64,000 nucleotides of DNA from Mesostigma viride (lineage: Eukaryota > Streptophyta > Mesostigmatophyceae > Mesostigmatales > Mesostigmataceae), in the NCBI GenBank assembly GCA_009746045.1, contig RPFO01000041.1:8369841-8433840 (forward strand), given 5' to 3'. Positions 1-8,900 of this stretch are shown piece by piece. Made by a program: the position numbers and the translations under genes. Numbering within the stretch: position 1 is the stretch's first letter; each line of letters opens with the position of its first letter. Below the pieces are notes generated by a model. The model searched no databases. It was not told the origin of the DNA and worked only from the letters and a program-made list of their open reading frames with translations.

Positions 1-30
1 GCAGCCCCCAGGGGGGGAGCATCAGGTGGC

Positions 31-3000
31 TTGTTTAGCACAGGTCGGCCACCCATGACGGCGGCAGCAACGCCGTTGGGTGGCACCGCAGGGCGGCCCA
101 GGCTTGGCGGCACTCGGTCAGACTTCGGCTGGGGCCAAGTCGATCGGGAGGTAGCCAGCATACCATGGGGTGAGGGCGACGACGTCCAGCGACCCCACCG
201 CATGCCGTACGGCGTGCATGGCGAATCCACTCGTGTGCCATCGCTGCCCAAGGTGGAGCTTCGCGAGAAGTTCACCTCAGCAGGCACGGGTGCGACTTTA
301 GAGGAAGCCTATGAGCTCTTCCGAGCTCATTGTAACACTTATCGTTATGCCTCGGGGTATCCTCTTCGCCATGAGATGGTGATGGATTTTATTCACCTTT
401 TTTTCCATGACCTGACCAAGAAGAAGGTCCAGGTTTTGGTCCAGCATTACCGAGCGCTCGTGGACCGATGTCATCGCACGGACATATGGTTTGCGCTCAC
501 GGACATGGGCACACCGGATCTCGACTCGATCATCTTCGATGTCGACCCGGCAGAGCAGCTGTGGCAGCAACTGCGGCTGGAGTACCCAGTTGAGCACGTC
601 AAGGCCATCGCGGAATGGAATGGAGCGTTCACCGTCGCCGAGGGTGAGGATCCGGCTTTCTCCCTTGACCGGCTTCTCGCGTTTGCGGGCAAAGTGCCTG
701 ATTATACGCAGACCAAGGCTTGCCGGTTATGGCGGAGTGCAGTGCCCCTGCTGGCCATCGATCTTCCGGAGCCGCCCGGTGGGGAGTGGACTTTGGTGAC
801 TCTCTGTGCAGCATTCAAGCGGCTGCTCAGGAAGCGTGCGGAAGGCGAGAAGGGTATCTCGTCTGAGCTGGCTGAGATGCGCAAGAAGATGGCTGAGATG
901 GAGAAGGCCATCGCGGTCAAGGGTGGCCAGCGGCTGCCTGGTGCGGGGCGCGGTGAATATGTCGGCACTCAGGGTGGTGGCAACGCCGGTCACGGGGGCA
1001 GCGGCGGTGGCGGTCAGGGTGGCAGCGGCGGTGGCGGTCAGGGTGGCAGCGGCGGTGTCAGTCGTGGTGGCGGCGGCAGTGGCTACGGTGGTCGGGGTCG
1101 CGGTGGTGGTCGAGGCGGAGGCGGTCGTCCGCCGTCATCGGATGGGACTCAGGAGGCGCAGGGCGTGCAAGGCGCGCTGGGCGCACCCACCCCGTCACGC
1201 GGTAAATGTTACCTTTGCGACAAGGATGGGCACCTTAGTCGCGAGTGTCCAAGCCGCTGCACGAAGCCGCATGGGGCAGACACGAAGTGGCACCTGATGA
1301 ACAAGTGTCCAGCCGCGGGCATCAAGACGGTCCACTTCGCCGAGATGGCGGGCAAGACCGACTCGATGGAAGCCCAGGTGGCTGCCATCAAGCATGGTGA
1401 GGAGGCGACGGCGCCCCCCAACCAATTCGCGACGGTGTACCGGGAGGACCCATTCTGGGCGCCCATGCCGGGTGACGTCGAGATCAACGCTGCGGAGGCT
1501 ACCAAAGGCAAGCAGGCACGCAGCCCGCTTTCTTTTCAGCAGGCACCCATGTTGCCTGCCGGGCAGTTGCCCGCGTCCTTTTCCATGCCGCTGGCTGGGG
1601 TGCAATCTGCTTTTGAGCATGCGAACCCTGCTGGGCTGGAGCAGCGTAGGCGATTGGCGCCTGTGTACCCAATGCCGTTCATTGTGGACGTACCCATGTT
1701 TTCAGCACGGCAGGTGGTCGACACCTTCGGGCAGAAGGGGGTTGAGTGGCTGGGGTCGGTTGTGTCCGAGATCCAGTTGTTCGCAGATGGGCATGATGTG
1801 CGCACCTTGCGCAATTCTGAGTCCGTCACCTACGGGCGTCAGCCGGTAGAAGCCGCAGTGCCCGTGGTGCAAGCGGGAGTGGTCAGCACAAGTAGCCAGC
1901 AGCGCACTAGTGCAGTTCCCCAGGTTCCCACGGTGGTTCCATACCCCAATGGTGAGCCGTCCATAGCGTTCCAAGCAGTTGGAGCCTGTGGAGATGTATG
2001 GAGCGACATGGTGACATGTCCGTTGGTTGGCGCAGTCAAGCTTGATAGCGGTGCTCAGCCGCTAGTCATCAGCACAGACTTGGCCACCATGCTGAACCTG
2101 ACCTACGAGAACGGTGGCTTAGTAGAAAGCCCCGTGTCTGTGTCAGGTTGGCAGGGTCCGGCTAGTAAGCCGTACGCTATGACGGCGGTTAAAGTCAACG
2201 TGATTTTCAATCCGTTGCGCGCCTCTAGCATGACCACCGTGTCCGCGTATGCGCTGGTGGTCAACAAGTGTGGATATTCCGCACTACTCGGGGTGGATGT
2301 CCTTGCTCGCGCCATGGTTCAGGTGGACTATAGGGCGGAGGAGGCATCTTACATCCCTGATTGGGATGGGGCTGGCCTGAAGCGGGCCAGTGTGCCGGTC
2401 TCATGCTTCAGTTCTTCAGCCGGGGCTGCACGCCTCAACCCTTCCGCGGCTGCGGGCGTGGTGGAGGTCAGCATGGTGGAGGTACGGGCGGCGGGCTCAT
2501 CGGCGTGGGACAAGCATCGGACGGTGCTGCCTCAGCCAACGGCGAGCATTGCCAAGATGCGCACGCAGTGGTCGCTGGATGCTGTGACGTCCACGCGGCA
2601 GCTGGCTATGCGCAAGCGGGTGACTGAAGCCGTCATCACCATTCCTCAGATGGCCAGCCATGGCCTCACTTTGGTGCAACCGGGTGTCTCGGAGGCCCAA
2701 GGTAATTTTTCTGCTGCAATCTTACCGCAGGCCCCTGATTTTGCCAAGGGTGCGGTAGTGTTGGAACTGTTTGCGGGGATCGGAGGGGGCATTGCAGGCT
2801 TTTTGGCCGCAGGCGGCGTGTGCCGTAAACTCATCGCGGTAGAGCCATCGCACAAGGCGCGTCAGGTGTACTTCAGTCACTGTGGCGTGTTGTCGCGAGA
2901 GTATCCCGCGCAGTTTCCGCCATCAGCATGGCGTGACCCGTTTGGGGAATGTCCTCAAGATATCCGAGCCATCGGTGAGGTGCAGGTGCAGCAGTTGTTG

Positions 3001-3390
3001 CGCAGGCATCATGCCATCGACTTGGTAATTGCGGGTTGGGAGTGCCAGGGCCTGAGCCAGGCAGGGCAAGGGCGGGGGCTAGCCGATCCGCGTAGCGCGC
3101 TGTTCTGGGAACTGTTGCGTGTGGTGGGACTGTTGCAGTCGCGTCAGCCCCATCCGCCTGCGTATCTGTTTGAGAACGTTGTGGCGGGTGACAGCCCACA
3201 TCAGGCGGTGCGGGAGGACTGGGCTACAATCGTGGCACTCCTGGGGGAGCCCATCGTGTGTGACAACGCAGGGCTGGGTGGGCTCACGCATCGTTTGCGT
3301 GCCTATTGGACCAACGTGGCGTGTGCGACCGGTGTGCAGGCGGTCTTGGGGCCGTCGCAAGGCAGCATCCGAGTGTGTCTGCGGAGGTAG
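31..3390 (+). CDS. Gag - aspartic protease - cytosine-5 DNA methyltransferase (N-terminal part) polyprotein
   Basis: 1119 residues. Residues about 75-260 are a gag-like helical region. Residues about 310-370 are Gly/Ser/Gln-rich repeats. A CCHC zinc knuckle follows (Cys393, Cys396, His401, Cys406), as in nucleocapsids that bind RNA. A retropepsin-like DSG triad sits at 672-674, followed by a hydrophobic protease-type stretch. From residue about 908 a class I SAM-dependent methyltransferase begins: motif I ELFAGIGG (912-919), motif IV with catalytic Cys1005 in ECQGLSQ (the usual Pro before Cys is Glu), and motif VI ENV (1048-1050). The methyltransferase has no C-terminal half in this frame; it continues in the overlapping ORF at 3306. 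Known families: gypsy polyproteins and Dnmt1/CMT-like enzymes. The role in the element's biology, perhaps methylating its own copies, is inference. The true start may lie upstream of the window. Confidence 0.85.
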   Translation: MFSTGRPPMTAAATPLGGTAGRPRLGGTRSDFGWGQVDREVASIPWGEGDDVQRPHRMPYGVHGESTRVPSLPKVELREKFTSAGTGATLEEAYELFRAHCNTYRYASGYPLRHEMVMDFIHLFFHDLTKKKVQVLVQHYRALVDRCHRTDIWFALTDMGTPDLDSIIFDVDPAEQLWQQLRLEYPVEHVKAIAEWNGAFTVAEGEDPAFSLDRLLAFAGKVPDYTQTKACRLWRSAVPLLAIDLPEPPGGEWTLVTLCAAFKRLLRKRAEGEKGISSELAEMRKKMAEMEKAIAVKGGQRLPGAGRGEYVGTQGGGNAGHGGSGGGGQGGSGGGGQGGSGGVSRGGGGSGYGGRGRGGGRGGGGRPPSSDGTQEAQGVQGALGAPTPSRGKCYLCDKDGHLSRECPSRCTKPHGADTKWHLMNKCPAAGIKTVHFAEMAGKTDSMEAQVAAIKHGEEATAPPNQFATVYREDPFWAPMPGDVEINAAEATKGKQARSPLSFQQAPMLPAGQLPASFSMPLAGVQSAFEHANPAGLEQRRRLAPVYPMPFIVDVPMFSARQVVDTFGQKGVEWLGSVVSEIQLFADGHDVRTLRNSESVTYGRQPVEAAVPVVQAGVVSTSSQQRTSAVPQVPTVVPYPNGEPSIAFQAVGACGDVWSDMVTCPLVGAVKLDSGAQPLVISTDLATMLNLTYENGGLVESPVSVSGWQGPASKPYAMTAVKVNVIFNPLRASSMTTVSAYALVVNKCGYSALLGVDVLARAMVQVDYRAEEASYIPDWDGAGLKRASVPVSCFSSSAGAARLNPSAAAGVVEVSMVEVRAAGSSAWDKHRTVLPQPTASIAKMRTQWSLDAVTSTRQLAMRKRVTEAVITIPQMASHGLTLVQPGVSEAQGNFSAAILPQAPDFAKGAVVLELFAGIGGGIAGFLAAGGVCRKLIAVEPSHKARQVYFSHCGVLSREYPAQFPPSAWRDPFGECPQDIRAIGEVQVQQLLRRHHAIDLVIAGWECQGLSQAGQGRGLADPRSALFWELLRVVGLLQSRQPHPPAYLFENVVAGDSPHQAVREDWATIVALLGEPIVCDNAGLGGLTHRLRAYWTNVACATGVQAVLGPSQGSIRVCLRR

Positions 3391-4697
3391 CATTGCCTTC
3401 CCACCTAGTCACGCAGAAGGTGGATAGCGAGGATCGCCCACCGTATGCACGCGTCAACCGGGTCGGGAGCCCCATGTGTGCACTGCCGACCCTGGTCAGT
3501 TACCAAGGGTCGACAGCATACCGTGATCGGGGTAAGGGTCTCGTTTGGGACACTACCACCGGTCTGTTGGTGCAGCCACCCGCAGAATTTCGTGAGGCCA
3601 GCATGGGTTTTCATGTCGGGGCCTCGGCGCTGCCGGGCGTGCTCGAGAGTGAGCGCTGGTCTTTGATAGGCCAGGCTATGTCGGTGTTGCAGGTCGGGTA
3701 TGTGCTGCTTGCATCGGTTGCCGTGCGCCAGTCTGGGGGGGCGTCCCCAGCCAATCCGCCTCAGCAGGTTGAGGCGCGCGCAGCCAAACTGAAGCGCCCT
3801 GCAGCGACGGGGACTTCATCAGCATGGGGGTGGCGTCTGCGACAGGTGTGGACTATCATTCTCATGACCGCCCTGCTGACCAGCACCGTGCTGGCCGGCG
3901 AGCCCACGCTGCATCGGGTAATACACCGTGCGGCACGCGAGGCTCCGGCGGTGGGTGTCACACCAGGTGTGGCAGCCTTTTCCTTGTTCCACGACGATGC
4001 GGCTAGGGCGCCGCATCTTGAGGCACATGCGGTAGCTGTGGGTGATCCCGCGGATACGCACCCCTGGGCTATTGGCGAACACCTTTCTGATGCGCAGCGC
4101 TCAGCCATGCTAAAGTGGCTAGGCACTGCAAGGGGGGCCTTCGCTTTCACAAGTGATGAACTGGGGTGTTTCAATGGTGGGACCATGCGTGTTCCATTGG
4201 ACACTGACACTCCTTTGTTCCGACGCCAGCATCGCCTGAGTCAGGCCGAGTTGGATTTTGTAGCCGAGCAATGCAAGGAGTTAGAGGATGCCGGTATCAT
4301 CAGGCAATCTTCCTCCAGCTATGCTGCTGCCGTTGTCGTTGCGCCCAAGAAGGACGCTATCACCGGGGCATGGACGGGTATGCGCATGGCCACCGATCTG
4401 CGGTTGCTGAATGCACACACACCCGTGGACCGTTACCCCATGCCACGTGTGGATGATGTCCTGGATAAGATATCTCCTCATGTGAAGTTTGTGTCCTCGC
4501 TGGACCTGCGTAGCGGCTTTCATCAGATCGCAGTTGCGCCGGAGGATCAGCGGAAGCTTGCATTCTGGGGGGCGGCAATTTGTATGAGTGGGTGCGCATG
4601 CCCTTTGGGCACCGCAACGCTAGTGCTGTTTTCCAACGAGCTATGGACAAAGTGCTTGCAGGTCTTCCTTTCGCCGCTTGTTACATTGATGATGTAA
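3306..4697 (+). pseudogene. Methyltransferase C-terminal part, linker and N-terminal half of Gypsy reverse transcriptase
   Basis: 463-residue open frame in the -1 frame relative to the preceding ORF, overlapping it by 85 nt. Residues about 50-140 look like the end of a cytosine-5 methyltransferase: a conserved-looking LPTLVSYQGS segment, a MGF motif, and motif X-like LIGQAMSV. The enzyme therefore spans the frame change. A hydrophobic stretch around residues 180-195 could be a membrane segment or chance. RT fingers/palm motifs follow: the PYPMPR-type region seen as RYPMPRVDD and SSLDLRSGFHQI (RT motif A Asp). The frame is lost after KLAFWG at a run of six G near 4567; one more G would restore the next ORF's frame. 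Translation by -1 frameshifting at the first junction is possible; the second break looks like decay or a homopolymer error. Confidence 0.75.
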
Positions 4698-7333
4698 TCG
4701 TCTTTAGCGCGACATTTGAGGAGCACCTGGCGCACTTGGAGCAGGTTCGCTTGGCTCTCGAGGAGCATAATATGCGGCTGCACCCTGAGAAGTGCAAGTT
4801 CGCCCAGCGGACCCTCTCATTCCTTGGTCATCAGATTGTGCCGGGTGGCCGGACGCCTGATGCCGCCAAGGTCGAATCCATTGCGCAGGCCGCCGTACCC
4901 ACGGATGTCTCAGGGGTGCGGGCGTATTTGGGTTTGGCTGGCTATTACCGAGGTTACATTGAGAACTTCAGCAGCAAGGTGAAGCCCTTGACCGAGTTAC
5001 TCAAGAAGGGGTGCGTGTGGGCGTGGGGTCCCGCACAGCAACGCGCCATCGAGACAATCAAGCAGGAGCTCACGTCGGCACCGATTCTGCGCGCCCCTGA
5101 CTATGCTTTGCCATTTGTGTTATATACCGACTGGTCCAAGGTAGGACTGGGTGCGGTCTTGGCGCAAAAGGATGGTGATGGGCGCGAGCACGTTATTGCT
5201 TATGCTAGTCGCAGCAACAACCCAGCGGAGAGCCGGTATTCTTCCTATGAGGGGGAGGCACTGGCTGTGGTGTGGGCCATCAAGCACTTTCGCCCGTATT
5301 TATTTGGGCGCGTGTTTACTCTGGTGACAGACCACCAGCCGCTTCAGTGGCTAATGACCAACACCAACCTGACGGGTAAGCTCGCCCGATGGGCCATGAT
5401 TATCCAGGAGTACCACATGACCATTGTGCATCGGGCCGGCAAGGACCATGTCAACGCCGATGTGCTATCCCGATACGCCATGCCTACCACTGTTGACCAC
5501 ACTGGAGCCCGGGCCATGGGTGCCGAGGGCTCGTCTGGTTCTGTGGTCTTTGTGAACGCTGCTGGGTATGCGGCCGACGATGAGGAGGAGGCGTGGTGGC
5601 GCAGTGTCGAGTACTCTGTGGCGGACTTCGGCATCAGCGACGACCCGGTGCGGCCGTCGCCATTCACGCCATCCAAAGCTGTGTGCGCTATGGAAGAGGG
5701 TAGGTCTCTGTCCTTTGACATTGATCCTTCTCTGCAGCAGCTGATCGCTGTGCAGGCTCTCTTAGCGCGTAGCTCTCTTGCTGATTGCTACACCGCTGAT
5801 ATCTGGCTAGATGGTCGAGTTTTGGAGCAAGTGCAGGGTGCTGTCTTGACTCCTACTCCAGTCGATTGGACTCCTGCTCAGAAGGCGACGGAGTTGAACA
5901 GGGTGCAGCACAGGGCTGCAACCTATGGTTGGGAAGATGGGGTTTTGTACAAGCTGTTGGGCAAGCGTAGGGTGGTCGTCCCACCGCCTGACAAGCGCGT
6001 TGCTATAGTGCAGGCGTACCACGAGCGGTATGGTCACTTGGGTGGCAATCGCACGCTCAGCCTCGTACGGACCAGCTATTGGTGGAATAACATGCGACAC
6101 ACAGTGGCCCAGGTAGTGGCCAGCTGTGTCCCGTGTGCTCGAACCAAGGCTAACTTTAGCGCAGATCATGGTGCCAAGGAGCTGATGTCGCTTCCCATCA
6201 AGGGCTTGTTTTATCGCTGGCACGTCGATCTGTGCGGGCCGTTTCAGGAGAGCCCTGACGGCAACCTCTATGTCATGGTATGCGTGGAGAGCTTTAGCAA
6301 ATGGGTTGAGTTGATCCCCATTGCTGACAAGCATGCCGCTACCACAGCGAAGCATTTTGCGGACATCATCACCAGGTTTGGGGCTCCCGCGGAGGTAGTC
6401 ACGGACCAGGGTGGTGAGTTCAGGGGTGAGTTCCAGGAGTTGCTGGATGGATGTCTTATTGATCACCGTCGCACTTCTCGGGAGCATCCTCAGGCCAATG
6501 GTTTGGCTGAGAGATTGGTGCAGACCGTCAAGCAGGCGCTGCGCAAGTGGAGCCTGCAGGTGCCGGAGTCGGCCAGGTGGGATCGCGAGTTGGCATGGAT
6601 TGCCATGGGTTATCGCATGTCTCCCCAGGAGTCTCTCGCTACCTTCTCCCCGTATTTCCTTCTGTTCGGGCGTAATCCTCTTTTGCCTACGGAGGCACAG
6701 GTTGCGCACCCCGAACCCATGGCCTTCGACAACGCTCAGCAATTTTTGGTTGAGGTGCTGGCCAGGGCAGAGACTTTTAAGAAGGTCATGCCCATCGCGA
6801 TGAACAACTTGTTCATTGCTCAGCACAGGGACTCCCTGCGCTACGCTCAGCGCCGGGGGGGCGCATACATGGCTCGCCAGCTGCGGTTTAGGCCAGGGCA
6901 GTATGTTTTCCTGCGCACTCAGCTGAAGCACACTTTGGATGTGGAGGCGGGGCCCACCATTTTGCGCATTGTGGCTATCAAACCATCGGGAGTGGCAATT
7001 TTGGAGGGCGCCGACGGGAGCCGTACGACTGACAACCTCAGCAATCTCAGTCCCTGCTCGCTGCCCAATTTGGTCCACGACCTCCAACCGCACACGTCTC
7101 GCCGAGTCAAGGACGCCCAGTGTCAGGTTTGTCACCGGGTCGATCAGGCGGAGTCCATGTTATTGTGTGATCAGTGTAACTGTGGTTGGCACATGCAGTG
7201 CTTGCAGCCAGTGGTCACCAGCATTCCGGAGGGGGATTGGTTTTGTCCAGTGTGCACCGCTGCGCAGTTTACCTCCCGCAGCTTGACTGCGGTCACCGCT
7301 GCCCTTGTCTTGGTACGATCGCTGTCTTCGTGA
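4580..7333 (+). CDS. Gypsy pol: RT palm, RNase H, integrase and C-terminal PHD finger
   Basis: 917 residues; the annotated Met is internal, since the RT domain starts in the previous frame. RT catalytic YIDD at 35-38. RNase H at about 180-300, with a YTDWS start and a TDHQPL segment. Integrase: an HHCC zinc domain at about 480-530 (HxxxxH then CxxC in CVPCAR), and a DDE core with Asp in WHVDLCG (about 549), Asp in VTDQGGEF (about 608) and Glu in NGLAERL (about 645). The end (about 848-893) has a C4HC3 array, CxxC...CxxC...H..C...CxxC, typical of a PHD finger, in the place where many gypsy elements carry a chromodomain. PHD fingers read histone tails, so it may target integration; that is inference. 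Confidence 0.9.
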   Translation: MYEWVRMPFGHRNASAVFQRAMDKVLAGLPFAACYIDDVIVFSATFEEHLAHLEQVRLALEEHNMRLHPEKCKFAQRTLSFLGHQIVPGGRTPDAAKVESIAQAAVPTDVSGVRAYLGLAGYYRGYIENFSSKVKPLTELLKKGCVWAWGPAQQRAIETIKQELTSAPILRAPDYALPFVLYTDWSKVGLGAVLAQKDGDGREHVIAYASRSNNPAESRYSSYEGEALAVVWAIKHFRPYLFGRVFTLVTDHQPLQWLMTNTNLTGKLARWAMIIQEYHMTIVHRAGKDHVNADVLSRYAMPTTVDHTGARAMGAEGSSGSVVFVNAAGYAADDEEEAWWRSVEYSVADFGISDDPVRPSPFTPSKAVCAMEEGRSLSFDIDPSLQQLIAVQALLARSSLADCYTADIWLDGRVLEQVQGAVLTPTPVDWTPAQKATELNRVQHRAATYGWEDGVLYKLLGKRRVVVPPPDKRVAIVQAYHERYGHLGGNRTLSLVRTSYWWNNMRHTVAQVVASCVPCARTKANFSADHGAKELMSLPIKGLFYRWHVDLCGPFQESPDGNLYVMVCVESFSKWVELIPIADKHAATTAKHFADIITRFGAPAEVVTDQGGEFRGEFQELLDGCLIDHRRTSREHPQANGLAERLVQTVKQALRKWSLQVPESARWDRELAWIAMGYRMSPQESLATFSPYFLLFGRNPLLPTEAQVAHPEPMAFDNAQQFLVEVLARAETFKKVMPIAMNNLFIAQHRDSLRYAQRRGGAYMARQLRFRPGQYVFLRTQLKHTLDVEAGPTILRIVAIKPSGVAILEGADGSRTTDNLSNLSPCSLPNLVHDLQPHTSRRVKDAQCQVCHRVDQAESMLLCDQCNCGWHMQCLQPVVTSIPEGDWFCPVCTAAQFTSRSLTAVTAALVLVRSLSS

Positions 7334-7358
7334 TGGGGCCGGTCGCCAGCGAGGGGGG

Positions 7359-7504
7359 GAATCATGGGACAGGTCCTCGCCCACCCCACAGGGCATGCAG
7401 TTAAGGCAGGCACGTCAGCTCAGCTCATTTGGGTTTTACCAAATTAAGCTGAGTGGCCAGCCGCCATGGTGGCGCCGGAGATTGTGGCACGCAGACGCGA
7501 CAGC
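7359..7504 (+). repeat. Presumed start of Gypsy 3' LTR, copy 1 of a 146-bp direct repeat
   Basis: Begins right after a polypurine run that follows the pol stop codon. The same 146 bp recurs at 8755-8900 with a single difference that I can see (G versus A in the GGGT/GAGT position). Its location makes LTR the best reading; no 5' LTR is available for comparison. Confidence 0.6.
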
Positions 7505-8754
7505 TGTCACGGACGCGAGCTATGTCATCCGGGCGGCGCCCACTATGCACAAGACCGGTGACGTGCGCAAGGAATTTGTTTTCTACGCATTTTCGACAAA
7601 GGCTAGTGACCGGGGGGGACACTAGCACTTGCAGCATAAGAGCGGACGAAAGTGTACGTGCATGCGCGCCGGGCCAGGCACAGCTGGGCGCGCAGCACTG
7701 ACTTGAGCGGACGGCAGCACAAGTGCGCAGCGTCGAGAGGATCATACGCGTGTTAGTGGACAGCTGGAGCTGAAGCTGGACTGCTGGACTTCAACAGCGC
7801 CGAGGCTATTGACAGGCCAGGTGTCTTTGTGGTGTAGAATAGCGGGTCAACGTTATGAGGACTGGACAGAAAATGGAAAAGGACAATTTGCGGTGCGGAG
7901 CCAGATCGCTGGAATGAATGCGAAATCGCTGGCAGCCCTACAAAGGGATTTCTTCTAGAAAGGAACGATTAGACGCAATGTTTGCTGGGCCACTCACACG
8001 CAAGGTGTGAGCGTGCAGATTGTCTGAAGGATATTATGCTTCGACCTTGGTGGACGTGACTCAATGTCGGACATTCCCAGGGACAGAAATGCCGGAGCCT
8101 CTAGGAGATGAGATCGGCAACAGGGTAGCAATTTAGATTTGTCGGGATGCCTTCCTGCTTTTGTTGGCATGTGTGGTAGAAAGCCAGGACGGCAACTGGA
8201 ATGCGGTTTCTATTTGCATGGTTCAGGCAGCAAGATAGTTTTGGCATTCCTGGCTGGACTGACAAGTGTGGCGTGTGTCATGCGTGTGGCATGACGAATG
8301 GTTTGGTTCATAGTCGAAGAGGACTCTCACGCAGCGTGTAGTCTCTTCGAGTCTCTCGTTAGTGGCCTTCGTGTTTCTCCCTTTCCTTGGGAGCAAGGCC
8401 GGTAGCATGTCATGGAGCGCTGCCTAACTGCGGGCTCGTGAGCATGGAGTGCATCGATATTGAGACTATCAACGTGTTGTAATTGTATTAACTTTCTCAA
8501 TAAATTCCGCATGTGCGGCTTCATCATCAGACTGTGCAAAGTGTGTGTTGTGAAAGCATTGTTCTATAGCAGGGGAGGCAAAAGCACCCTCTTGCACCAT
8601 CATATTGTCGCAATTAGAGTAGTTGGAGCGTCTAGCTAACGCCCCAGCAAGGATATTCAAACGCGGCACGCGACGGTACACAAGGGGATCAAGAAGGGGT
8701 CCATCAGGCACGAGGGACAGTTCCTTGTCCTCGGCTGAGAGCCCTCTTTTCATT
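7505..8754 (+). other. Non-coding remainder of presumed LTR / 3' region
   Basis: About 1.25 kb without a convincing gene. It contains an AATAAA at 8499-8504 that could serve as a polyadenylation signal. The stretch lies between the two copies of the 146-bp repeat, so it may be the body of the LTR. Confidence 0.45.
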
Positions 8755-8900
8755 GAATCATGGGACAGGTCCTCGCCCACCCCACAGGGCATGCAGTTAA
8801 GGCAGGCACGTCAGCTCAGCTCATTTGAGTTTTACCAAATTAAGCTGAGTGGCCAGCCGCCATGGTGGCGCCGGAGATTGTGGCACGCAGACGCGACAGC
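8755..8900 (+). repeat. Copy 2 of the 146-bp repeat (LTR fragment) abutting a Copia relic
   Basis: Nearly identical to 7359-7504. It passes directly into Copia-type coding sequence at about 8901, so the junction is either a truncated LTR or a shared leader. Confidence 0.6.

Larger units (their letters stand above)
1..8754 (+). mobile_element. Ty3/Gypsy retrotransposon with DNA methyltransferase and PHD finger (5' end outside the window)
   Basis: Order of domains on the plus strand: gag with CCHC knuckle, aspartic protease, cytosine-5 DNA methyltransferase, RT, RNase H, integrase, PHD finger. RT before integrase is the Ty3/Gypsy order. A polypurine run at about 7350-7361, just after the pol stop, is a likely plus-strand primer site and would mark the start of the 3' LTR. 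The 5' LTR is not in the window. The coding part is broken by two frame changes (near 3306-3390 and near 4570), so this copy is probably inactive or carries sequencing errors. The exact 3' border is uncertain; 8754 is used because a second copy of the presumed LTR start begins at 8755. Confidence 0.85.

Noticed and set aside
1000-1140. Gly-rich repeats in ORF1 as a CRISPR or separate repeat locus
   Set aside because: Units are short codon repeats inside a coding frame without spacers.
3840-3900. Hydrophobic stretch as an envelope-type membrane anchor
   Set aside because: One short segment inside pol, in a frame-shifted region; no other envelope feature.
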